A stretch of DNA of 64,000 nucleotides from CAVQFB01 sp963711675. GTDB lineage: Bacteria; Acidobacteriota; Terriglobia; Terriglobales; Acidobacteriaceae. Made by a program: the position numbers and the translations under genes. The notes beneath the pieces are model-generated. The model did no database searches and was not told where the DNA came from. It saw only the letters and a list, made by a program, of their open reading frames with translations. The DNA lies in NCBI GenBank assembly GCA_963711675.1, contig CAVQFB010000004.1:1-64000 (forward strand). Direction: 5' to 3'. Below are positions 1-8,990 of this stretch, piece after piece. Each line of letters starts with the position of its first letter. The first letter of the stretch is position 1.

Positions 1-1
1 A

Positions 2-747
2 ACCGAGGTGGGCAGGCTGATCCTCACCGCAGCGGCGGGCAACTTGAAGAAGGTATCGCTCGAGCTCGGCGGCAAATCCCCGAACATCGTGTTTCAGGAT
101 GCCGATCTCGACGCAGCAATTCCAGGCGCTGCCAATGCGATTTTCTTCAATCAGGGCCAGTGCTGTACGGCTGGGTCGCGGCTGTTCGTGCACAAGAGTA
201 TTTTCGACAGAGTCATCGACGGTGTGGCTCAGGCGGCAAAAAGCTGAAGCTCGGCCCCGGAATGGATCCCACCTCGAACCTGGGACCACTGGTTTCAAAG
301 GAACAAGTCGATCGCGTTTGTGGCTACCTGGATTCCGGCGTGAGGGAAGGCGCGCGAGCCGTGGTCGGCGGGAACCGATGCAGCGGCAGCGGATACTTCG
401 TCGAGCCGACAGTGATCGTGGATGTGAAGCCTGACATGAAGGTCGTAAGGGAAGAAATCTTCGGTCCGGTTGTGACTGCGATCCCCTTTAGCGATCCTGA
501 AGAGCTGATCGATTCCGCCAATCGAAGCGTGTATGGCCTGGCGGCCGCAGTGTGGACCCGCGACATCAGCAAGGCGCACAAGATTGCGGCCAAGCTTCGT
601 GCGGGAACCGTCTGGCTCAACTGCTACAACGTCTTTGACCCGGCCATGCCCTTCGGTGGCTACAAGCAATCGGGCTGGGGCCGCGAATCGGGCCACGCCG
701 CGCTGGATGTGTACACGGAAACCAAGTCAGTTTGCGCACAATTATAG
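2..747 (+). pseudogene. Aldehyde dehydrogenase, C-terminal part, frameshifted
   Basis: NAD(P)-dependent aldehyde dehydrogenase, cut off by the window start. The first segment, to about 240, contains the family's catalytic glutamate context (LELGGKSPN) and the nucleophile cysteine in NQGQCCTAGSR. From about 236 the reading moves to another frame and continues through GPLVSKEQ, EEIFGPV and the C-terminal PFGGYKQSGWGRE to a stop at 745-747. The shift lies in a run of five A (about 236-240); one more A would restore the frame, so this could be a sequencing error rather than a dead gene. It converges on the cupin gene at 859-1377. Family identity is clear; the substrate cannot be told. Confidence 0.85.
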
Positions 748-858
748 AGTAGGAAAATCAAAGGACTTGCAAGGCGGGAACCAACTTGTCGTTTGCATTG
801 CGGGCCGCTGACCATTCGCCTTGGCCGCGCAACCCGCAAGCCTCAAGCGACACTCTAT

Positions 859-1377
859 TCAGACCCAGAGCTTCTTATTGAGCGGGATGCCATGCTCCTT
901 GCAATAGCTCACGTAGTGGTCGATGAACCAGAAGACGTCGAGCGTCTCGAGCAAGTTGTCGTGATCGTCGAAGAACTCGATTGAGCCATTGATCCAGAAG
1001 ATGGTTTTCATGCCGTTGGGATCGTCGGATGTCAAGGTGTGGATTGCGCCAGGGCTCTCCTGCACATAGCTTCCGGGTCGGGCTACCCAGTCGTACTCCA
1101 GATAGCGCCAGCTGCCTTCCAGGGTGCATGCAAAGATGCGCCCGCGATGCTTGTGTCGGCCGAGCATGCCTCCCTTTTTGACCCAGAGGATGTTCGCGTA
1201 CATATTGTTCCGGACGTCGAACGCCAGATGGCGGATGAATACGTTTTCCTTGAAAGGCACGTAGGGCGACTCATCCTCGCCGGCACCGATGTGGAGGTCG
1301 GGGAATGCATATTCACGGATGATGTTATCGATGTTACCTCTGGCTTCGAGAGTGCTTTTCGCTTCGATGACCGCCAT
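859..1377 (-). CDS. Cupin dioxygenase, 2,4'-dihydroxyacetophenone dioxygenase-like
   Basis: A 172-residue single-domain cupin of the ChrR/DAD type. The metal site is visible as GRHKHRG (two histidines), a glutamate in WRYLEYD and a later histidine in GAIHTL, the 3-His/1-Glu pattern of this family. Members studied use non-heme iron to cleave the side chain of hydroxyacetophenones, but the family is broad and the substrate here is unknown. No signal peptide, so cytoplasmic. It sits on the host side of the tRNA-Cys island and converges on an aldehyde dehydrogenase, which would suit a small aromatic-catabolism cluster; that link is inference. Confidence 0.7.
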   Translation of the reverse strand: MAVIEAKSTLEARGNIDNIIREYAFPDLHIGAGEDESPYVPFKENVFIRHLAFDVRNNMYANILWVKKGGMLGRHKHRGRIFACTLEGSWRYLEYDWVARPGSYVQESPGAIHTLTSDDPNGMKTIFWINGSIEFFDDHDNLLETLDVFWFIDHYVSYCKEHGIPLNKKLWV

Positions 1378-1519
1378 GTGGCCCTCCGGATCGTTTTCAG
1401 CAAGTCTGTCAGACGCAGAAAAACGGCGCTTCGGACGGGGACAGTATCATAACCGTCTCCGGCTTGACCAGAGGCTTTCTTCGCCCAGAGGATGTGACTG
1501 CGGAGTTGGCGGAAGGAGG

Positions 1520-1574
<55 letters not shown>

Positions 1575-2445
1575 AGACGGCCTTGCAGACATGAGCATCG
1601 GGTTGCATGTAGGAAAAACAACACAATTCAGCGTTCTGATCCTAGTCGATGCTTCCCCATCTAAACCGGTAGTCGCTACAGTATCCGCTACAGTCGCTTG
1701 TCCCACATCGAAAGAGTTCCCCCCGAACTTTTTCTCATGAAGAAGTTTCGGCTACATCCAGGCCGGGTGAGGGTTTTCGATTAACAATCCTTTAGCTGGC
1801 GCGAGATTTCAGAAATTTGGAAATTGACGACTGCGACCAAGACCAAGGTAAAAAAGTCGGTTTTTGGGTCAGCTAGCTCGTGCGTTCTTTTCAACCACCA
1901 TCACGATTTCGTAGGGCGAGCCGTACCCGCGCTCGTGCGCCCGTCTGAAACTGCATACATTCGCAGGTCAGCCGACTTAACCTCCTGCATAGTATGGGAA
2001 TTCCAGAGAGCAGTAAAGCCTAATCACATTGGGAAACCCTGAAACACTCGAAACGAGATAGGAACCATTATGGTACGGACTGGAACCGATCACATAACGA
2101 ATATGGCATTCCGGGCATTCAATGCAGTTGCGAATCAGGGTAGGCATGCGATTACCCCCCTGGGAACCGGGCTTGGGCGTGGACTAAAAGCCTAGCGCGA
2201 TCTCGGGGGCAGGACAAGACAAATCGGATCGCCGGTAATCCACCAAGAATCTCCCACGGAAAAGGAAATATTCGGCGCAGTGAGTCACTGACCCAGCAAT
2301 TTCTTTCACATTGACAAGCCGCATCGGCCAAGAGCAGACTGGGCGTCGATTCGGGACGTTCGACCCACTCCCCCCATCCCGCACCGAGCACTCCGTTCTC
2401 GGATTTCGGCCCCAAGCGTCAAACAATTCAACTTTGAGGCGTTTT
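1575..2445. other. Left end of island 1, no gene recognised
   Basis: About 870 bases after the attachment site. Open frames here are short and resemble no family I know. I see no RNA gene or repeat beyond the attachment site itself. Confidence 0.5.
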
Positions 2446-4552
2446 ATGACCCGGATCAGCGTTCACTTATCCGCTACTCTGTTCGTTCTGTATTGCGCTC
2501 TGCCCGTACTGGCCCAACAATTGTCAAAGATGACCAGCGTTGCGGTTCCGCCTCTTGTGCAATTCGGCGGCGTCTTGACCGACTCCAACGGCAAGCCCTT
2601 GAGCGGCGTGGTCGGAATCACGTTTTCTCTCTATAAAGAGTCTCAGAGTGGTGCTCCGTTGTGGATGGAGACGCAGAATGTGAATGCCGACAGCAGAGGT
2701 CACTACACGGTGATGCTTGGCTCCAGCAAGAGTACGGGACTGCAGGCTGATGTCTTTGCCTCGGGTGAGGCTCGGTGGCTGGGTGTGCAGCCAGAGGGTC
2801 AACCTGAGCAGCCGCGCATTCTCTTGCTGAGCGTTCCGTACGCTTTGAAGGCAGCCGATGCGGAAACGCTAGGGGGAGGCCTGCATCAGCTTACGCACTC
2901 AATTCACCGCAGGGGTGGACTTTGCCTGCATCGGCTCACGGCAACGCGACGGCTGCGAGCAAGGCTTCTCACCTACTTCGAACACGATCACTCCCACAAT
3001 AGGGGGTGGCGGAACAACGAACTACATCCCGCGCTGGACAAGCAGTACAAACCTGGGAAACTCAGTCATCTTTCAGAGCACCTCGGGGAGTTTGGGGATT
3101 GGCACTACATCTCCCGCAGCCACCCTGGACATCCGTAAGCCGACTGGAGTGCGAGTGACACAAGCGGTAACGGCGTTGCGGTTTTCGGCAATGCGACGGT
3201 CACCAGCGGAACAGGTAAGGGGCTGGAGGGCGACACATCCAGTACAAGCGGTACTGGCGTTGCTGGAGTCGCCACTGCTACCACTGGGAATACGCAAGGC
3301 GTGATTGGAGGAAGCTACAGCACTGGGGGGATTGGAGTCCGCGGCACAGCCTACGCGACTAGCGGAAATGGCATCGGAGTTCAAGGGTTAAGCTTAAGTA
3401 GTGCGGGTACTGCTGGGGTATTCAACAACACTGGTGGTGGGGAGGTGATAAGCGGACAAACCAATGGCACAGAAGTATTCAGCGTGGTGGCCAACGGAGT
3501 GACCCAAGTAGGCACGATTAGTGCGAGCCCAACTGCGATGCTGTCTGTCACGTCACCATCTAACGCCTACGCAGGCTTAATAGCCTTCGGGGGGCCACTT
3601 CCCAATTCTGGCCAAGGGCCGGGAACCATTGGCATTGAGGGTCTTGGTGGCTGTGCGTGTTCGTTTGGCGGATTAGGAGCAGCCGGGGTGACACGGGAAC
3701 AGGTGGCCCCGGTGATGGGCCCAATGCAACAGCCGGAAATGGCGTAGAAGGGTACGGCGGTGGGGGACATCAAGCTGGTGTTGGCGTTGTAGGGACGGGG
3801 GGGGGCGGCGGCTGCGGGCATGACCGGAGTGATTGGTGTTGGTGGAAGCGGCGTTTTTGGCGGCGGAGATGGCGTGGATGCGTTTGGTCAAAATTCCGAT
3901 GAATCCCTCCCGATGGTAACGGGATATACGCAACCACGGCGGATGGCGGACACGGTTCTGGTCCGAATGGATGGGCGGATACTTTTGTAGGGACATCAGC
4001 GTAACTGGCACGAATTTCGCAGGTACCAAGGACTTCAAGATCGACCACCCCACTGACCCCACCAACAAATACCTGTATCACTCATCCGTCGAGTCTTCGG
4101 AAATGATGAACATCTATAGCGGGAACGTCAGCTTGGATAGCAATGGCGAAGCCGTCGTCCAACTTCCGACTTGGTTTGAAGCAGTGAACGGAGATTTTCG
4201 TTACCAACTTACCTCTATTGGAGCACCAGGTCCCGGGCTGTACATTGCTCAAAGGGTCGGCGGCAATCACTTCAAGATTGCCGGAGGCAGCGCGGAAAGC
4301 GAAGTGTCATGGCAGATCACGGCTGTTAGGAACGACCCTTATGCCAAAGCATATCCATTGGTGGTCGAGCAGCAAAAGGATGTCCGTGACCGTGGCTACT
4401 ATATCCATCCTGAGGTGTACGGAGCTCCCCCGAGAAAAACGAATCGGATGGTCACGGGAACAGGATCGATGCGGGAAACAATAAGAAGAGCGAAACGGAG
4501 GCAGCCGTCGGCAGTTCCTCAACCGGGCAAGTCATTATTAACCTTAAGGTAG
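2446..4552 (+). pseudogene. Large secreted repeat protein of acidobacterial type, multiply frameshifted
   Basis: Begins at ATG 2446 with a signal peptide (LFVLYCALPVLAQQ), then the N-terminal domain widespread in Acidobacteria (VPPLVQFGGVLTDSNGKPL to LLLSVPYALKAADAETLGG). A glycine/threonine-rich repeat region follows (SGNGVAVFGNATVTSGTG-like units), then a C-terminal domain (FKIDHPTDPTNKYLYHSSVE, GYYIHPEVYG). The pieces lie in at least four successive frames, with shifts near 2875, 2970, 3150, 3690 and 3900-3970. The first is at a G run. Intact relatives are secreted or surface proteins of unknown function. Either a decayed gene or one damaged by homopolymer errors. Confidence 0.75.
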
Positions 4553-4698
4553 AACGTCCGCAGAGCCGGAGTCGAAACCACCGCTACGGCTCCAGCGCCC
4601 CCTTTGGCCGTTGTCACTATACGTCTCCGTTATGAGATTTCCTGCTGGCGCAATAATACCTGCCAATTTGTCATTTTCGGCTACTGGTTCTTGCTCTC

Positions 4699-5507
4699 GT
4701 GATTGCGAAGAGAAATAATGACCTTGTGAGATTTCTGTCGCTACATTCCTGTTGCTGTGTGCCGCTCGGCTGTGGGTCTGTCAGCAAGGCACCCAAGGAT
4801 CTCGAAATAGACGGCAAATCATACTTCGCTTGCCATGGCTTGATAACCGTATCGTCCGAAGGTTCGGGTAAGCAATCGGTATCGTTCACGGACCCGACAA
4901 CACCAGCGAGGAAATCCACGGGGCAACTCGCATAGAAATCTCCAGCCCATCAGTCACCGGAAATGACCTCCGGAAATTGTGTGATTCCAAATTCGCTGCG
5001 GAACAGGCCGAGCTTGAGCGAAAGGCAGCAGAAGAGGCGCGGAAACAAGCCAATAACCGTCGCTGGCAAGAACTCAAGAAAATAAGAAGGATGTCTGTGG
5101 CGACAAATCAATAATGTTCTACAACGACGGAAATGCGGACATCACGATTGCTGGTACGATTTCCTGCGCTTCCGAAGGTTACAATGGTCCACTAAACCTA
5201 TCAGCTTATGTGTCGCCGATAGGATGCACGGCATTACAGAGCAAATTTCCGCAGTACACCTGCCATTTGGAACCCGTGAGCTTGGATTTCAGCAGGTCTC
5301 AGCCCATTGTTAAACGGCAGCTTCGCCGTCTTAAGGCGACCTATGGGCAGACCTCACCACCACCGAGCTTGGTACCTTGAAGTGTGGGGAAGTCGCCGCT
5401 AACGAGATCGTGACTTTGCTGGTAGAGGCTGGCTATTGGGTCAAGGTGAGAACAGCGGCTGGGTATCCGGCTGGGCACCGACTGGTGGGTTTGAGGTTGT
5501 GAAGTGA
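4699..5507 (+). pseudogene. Small secreted SH3-like protein, frameshifted
   Basis: Three reading frames join into one protein-like sequence: a lipoprotein-like start (CVPLGCGSVSKAPKD), a lysine/alanine-rich coiled coil around 5000-5090 (AELERKAAEEARKQA), a cysteine-containing beta-rich middle (MFYNDGNADITIAGT) and a C-terminal stretch ending VEAGYWVKV / SGWVSGWAPTGGFEVVK, which resembles a bacterial SH3 domain. At least three frameshifts separate the pieces. Function unknown; SH3 domains of this kind often bind cell-wall material. The composite is my reconstruction. Confidence 0.45.
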
Positions 5508-5604
5508 AGAGGAAAGCGGCTACCCGTCGGCTACCCGCGACGGGCTGTTAACGCAAGCCTCTTACGTAGTGTGTTTTGATTTCCAACGCGCTCTTTTTTC
5601 ATAC

Positions 5605-5638
5605 GTTCTCTCCGCTATCTTAACGGAGAGAACTTTCT
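5605..5638 (+). terminator. Intrinsic terminator
   Basis: A perfect 10-bp stem (GTTCTCTCCG / CGGAGAGAAC, 5605-5614 and 5624-5633) with a 9-base loop, followed by TTTCTC. It lies about 100 bases after the SH3-type pseudogene and could end its transcript. Confidence 0.6.
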
Positions 5639-5926
5639 CAAATTCCAGTTGAGGCAAGACATACGGAATATTGACCTCACCCAGGGGAGTCCAGGTAACA
5701 ACTTTCTTGCAGAGCTAGGCCTCTATTCCAGACGAACGTTATGCTCGTTGCGAAACCTGGAGTAGTCGCTCCCTTCTTCAGACTAACCGTGCCGTGTTCC
5801 TTGGTGACAGGAATAGGTTCAGATGATGCCTTTACGACTCTGGCACGCATCGTTGCCTCTTTGTCCGTATGCGCGTTATGGTCATGTTTTCTCCTATGGA
5901 GCCATTGGGTTCTAAATTGTAGATGC

Positions 5927-6238
5927 CTACCGATATGACCTGGCGACTCTGGAATCGCTGCAGTAGAAGGCCATTATGTCGCTTAACCGCTCTTCCGGTT
6001 GTTCCCCCGGCAGGAATCTCCGGCTGGCGAGGGGAACTTCAAATTGAAGAGTCGTATTGGAAGTAGATTCCATATCCGCGGTGAATCTCACTGTGATTCC
6101 ATACAAGTCGTGGTCAGTGTTATTTCTCACCGTAATGGGATAGCTGTCCCACATCGGCAGTCCACAAGCGGGACCGAAGGTTGCGGCGATTCTCTCGGTC
6201 GTGGAAAGCTGCCGCAGGTTGAAACTTCCAGTGCGCGA
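5927..6238 (-). pseudogene. Fragment of an unidentified protein
   Basis: A continuous frame without a plausible start runs from a stop near 6239 to the stop at 5927. The sequence (LPMWDSYPITVRNNTDHDLY, then TTLQFEVPLAS) looks like the beta-sandwich of a secreted protein. No start codon, signal peptide or family could be assigned. It probably represents the 3' end of a gene broken upstream. The flanks 5639-5926 and 6239-6496 show nothing recognisable. Confidence 0.3.
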
Positions 6239-6496
6239 TTACTTTTCCACGATTCTCCCTGGGCTTGCCGATCTCCCGATCCGGCGCCTCTCAGACTTTA
6301 CTCCCGCTGCGTGGGTCGCCCGGCATTCACAGACTCAAGCGACCGGGGTATTAGCGTGAAGTGATTTTGCGACCACAACCCGATCGCGGTCATTAGGTCA
6401 TTACTTCCTGTTGGCCGACCAGGACGAAGCCGCTGGCGCGGCGGACGCTACCGCGTGTTCGGGGATCGGCAGTTGGTGAGGGATTGGAAAGAAGAT

Positions 6497-6537
6497 AAGT
6501 TGGGTCACAGAAAAAGGAGGTCCCTGTGACCCAACTT
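6497..6537 (+). promoter_or_regulatory. Hairpin holding the Shine-Dalgarno site of the IS integrase
   Basis: A perfect 14-bp inverted repeat, AAGTTGGGTCACAG (6497-6510) and CTGTGACCCAACTT (6524-6537), encloses a 13-base loop containing AAGGAGG (6514-6520). The downstream arm contains the GTG start at 6526. In RNA the start codon would be paired while the ribosome site stays in the loop. It may also be the left end of the insertion element. Confidence 0.6.
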
Positions 6538-7427
6538 ACGCAAAAAGATGCTGGAAGAACTCCAGCGTCGTAATTACTCCCATCGTACCGCAAAAACCTA
6601 CGTCCGCATCGTCCGCGATTTCGCGGAGTATTTCCACCAGTCGCCCGGACAAGCTCGGGCCCGAGCAAATCCGGCAGTATCAGGCCTATCTGTTCCAGAG
6701 CAAGAAGCTTGCTCCGGCCACGGTCGGTCAGTATGTGTCCGCCTTGCGCTTCTTGTTCGTCAAGACACTGCGCGGCACATTTCTCGCCGAGTACATTCCG
6801 TTTCCCAAATCCCGCAAGCGACTGCCGACCGTGCTCAGCCCGGAGGAAGTGGCCCGACTGATCGACGCGGCCCGCAATCTCTATCACCGCACGCTGCTCA
6901 TGACCCTGTATTCCACCGCCATGCGCCGGGCCGAACTATGCCGACTGAAGGTCAGCGACATCGACAGTCAGCGCATGATGATTCGCATTCACCAAGGCAA
7001 GGGCAGCCGCGACCGCGATGTACCCTTGAGTCCCAAGCTGCTGGAGACCCTGCGCGTCTACTGGCGCTGGATGCAGCCCACCACCTTTCTGTTTCCCGGG
7101 TACCGTGAAGGGAGTGCGCGCCGACGTGCCCATCACGTGCCAACATGGTTTGGTTAGGCCTGCCGGCAAGCCGCCGAGCGCGCCGGCATCACCAAACGCC
7201 TTTCTCCCCACACGTCTGCGACACAGCTGCGCGTCCCACCTGCTCGAAGCCGGCGCCGACCTGCGCACCATTCAGGTCTTACTCGGACATTCCCGACTGG
7301 AGCACACTCTCGGTCTACCTGCATCTCTCGCACAAGCATCTGCAGGCCGTCCCCAATCCGCTCGATGCAACTGCAAGTCTCCAGCCTCGATGACGTCAAA
7401 CGTTCCCGGAGGCTCAAGAAAAAATGA
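6526..7427 (+). pseudogene. Tyrosine recombinase of the IS91-type element, frameshifted
   Basis: From GTG 6526, preceded by AAGGAGG, the expected protein would read VTQLTQ-KMLEELQRRNYS, but an extra A in the run near 6542 shifts the frame at once. Later pieces give SALRFLFVKTLRG, the catalytic arginine region (YSTAMRRAELCRLKVSDID), LRHSCASHLLEAG with LLGHSRLEHT, and the tyrosine in LSVYLHLSHKHL. At least four shifts are needed to join them. The end (SSLDDVKRSRRLKKK) stops at TGA 7425-7427, overlapping the transposase ATG at 7424 as ATGA, so the two genes were translationally coupled. Confidence 0.8.
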
Positions 7428-8605
7428 CTCGGCCCCTCCTCGAGGTGGCCGATATCGTTCGCGCCCAAGGCGATCGCTTCATCCAGAACAACTTCCGCTG
7501 GTTCCACTGGGCCCATCGAAAGTACTGCGCGCCATCGCTCGCTGCCGCACCGCGGCACTCGGCGGGCATCGCGATCAGTGCCCGCGCTGTGGCTATCGCG
7601 CCATCTCATTTAATAGTTGTCGCGATCGCCATTGCCCCAAGTGTCAGAGTGGCGCTCGCGACAGGTGGATCGCTGGCTCGGCAGAGCGAACTGCTGCCGG
7701 TCGCCTATGTCCACGTTGTCTTCACTCTGCCTCACCAACTCTCCCCACTGGCGCTGCAGAACAAGAAGGTCCTCTATGACCTCTTGTTCCGCGCCAGCGC
7801 CGAGACCCTACTGGAGGTAGCCGCCGATCCCGAACACCTGGGAGCCGAGATCGGCTTCCTTTCCGTCCTGCATACCTGGGGACAGAATCTGCTCGCTCAT
7901 CCGCACGTCCACTGCGTCATTCCCGCCGGTGGCCTCTCCCCCGACCACACCCGCTGGATCCATCCCCGCTACCCCTTCTTCCTGCCCGTCCACGTCCTCA
8001 GTCGCGTCTTCCGCGGCAAGTTCGTCGCCGGTTTAAAACGACGATTCCAGCAACACCAACTCACCTTCGCCGGATCTCTTCAGCCGCTCGACAACGAGAA
8101 GGCCTTCCGCTCCTTCTTGCGCCCCTTGTTCCGTCAGAACTGGGTCGTCTATGCCAAGCCACCTTTCGGCGGTCCTCATCATGTGCTCGGCTATCTCGCC
8201 CGCTACACCCATCGCGTGGCCATCACCAACCACCGCCTCGTGGCTTTCGAGCAGGACCAGGTTACTTTCCGCTGGAAGGATTATGCCCACGGAAATAAGA
8301 AGAGAATGATGACGCTCGGTGCGCAAGAGTTCTTGCGCCGCTTCCTGCTCCACGTCCTGCCCCGCGGCTTTGTCCGCATCCGGCTTTTCGGGTTCCTGGC
8401 CAATCGCTCTCGCGCTTCCCATCTAGCGCTCGGCCGGCAACTGCTGGCCTCCGCTGGTTCGACGGAGCAGGAAGTTAAAACAAACGACGCCCGCTTCGAG
8501 ACCTCTTCTCTCTGGCACTGCCCGCACTGCGGCGCATCGATGATCGTGATTCAGAGATTTACTGCTGCAGAACTATCAGCATGCATGTACTTCGATTCTT
8601 CTTAA
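7424..8605 (+). pseudogene. IS91-family Y2 (HUH) transposase, two compensating frameshifts
   Basis: A rolling-circle transposase. The N terminus (MTRPLLEVADIVRAQGDRFI) and everything from about 7680 onward are in one frame. The zinc-binding segment between, CPRCGYRAISFNSCRDRHCP, is in another, so two compensating shifts near 7520 and 7670 interrupt the gene. The HUH motif is HPHVHC, and the paired catalytic tyrosines are in GYLARYTHRVA. A C-terminal CPHCG remains. Length (about 393 codons) fits the family. As read, the protein would lack a working zinc finger. Confidence 0.85.
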
Positions 8606-8990
8606 CCTGTTCCTCAGCCGCGATGCAAGGATGTGCTCCCGCACGCCGACGCATTCGTGTCCTCGCTGTACTGAAACAGCCTTCTTTGGAGGGTTCCGAT
8701 TCTTTCGCTTCCAGGGGCCGCGACCATCGCAACTCCACTTTGACTGTTCTCGGCCCGTCCTCCATCTCTCGACTCGATCCCAGACTGGCATTCAAATCCC
8801 ATAGCGCACCGCGTCCGCCGCAAACGCCAACGGCTTCCTCCTAGTCTCCTTATCGAAAACGCCTCGGGTCCGCATTATCTTTCTCCGGAGTGTCTTGTCC
8901 GAGGCGTTTTCAATAGAGGCTAGCGACAATCCATTCAGAATCGCCCCGAGCGCCGCAACCTATTTCAGACGTTATAATGGCGATCACCAA
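8606..8990. other. Region after the IS91 transposase, no gene
   Basis: No coding sequence is supported here. The stretch probably holds the 3' non-coding end of the IS91-like element, including the hairpin at 8855-8911, then about 80 bases before the kinase gene. Confidence 0.5.
8855..8911. repeat. Inverted repeat, candidate IS91 3' end
   Basis: GAAAACGCCTCGG (8855-8867) and CCGAGGCGTTTTC (8899-8911) form a 13-bp perfect inverted repeat with a 31-base loop. IS91 termini carry such hairpins; it could instead be a terminator, as the second arm ends in TTTTC. Confidence 0.5.

Larger units (their letters stand above)
6497..8911 (+). mobile_element. IS91-family element with companion tyrosine recombinase
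   Basis: Two coupled genes, a XerC/D-type recombinase and a Y2 (HUH) transposase, in the order typical of many IS91-like elements. The left boundary is taken at the inverted repeat at 6497 and the right at the hairpin ending 8911. Both boundaries are inferred, since IS91 elements leave no target duplications to check against. It lies inside island 1. Both genes carry frameshifts. Confidence 0.65.
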
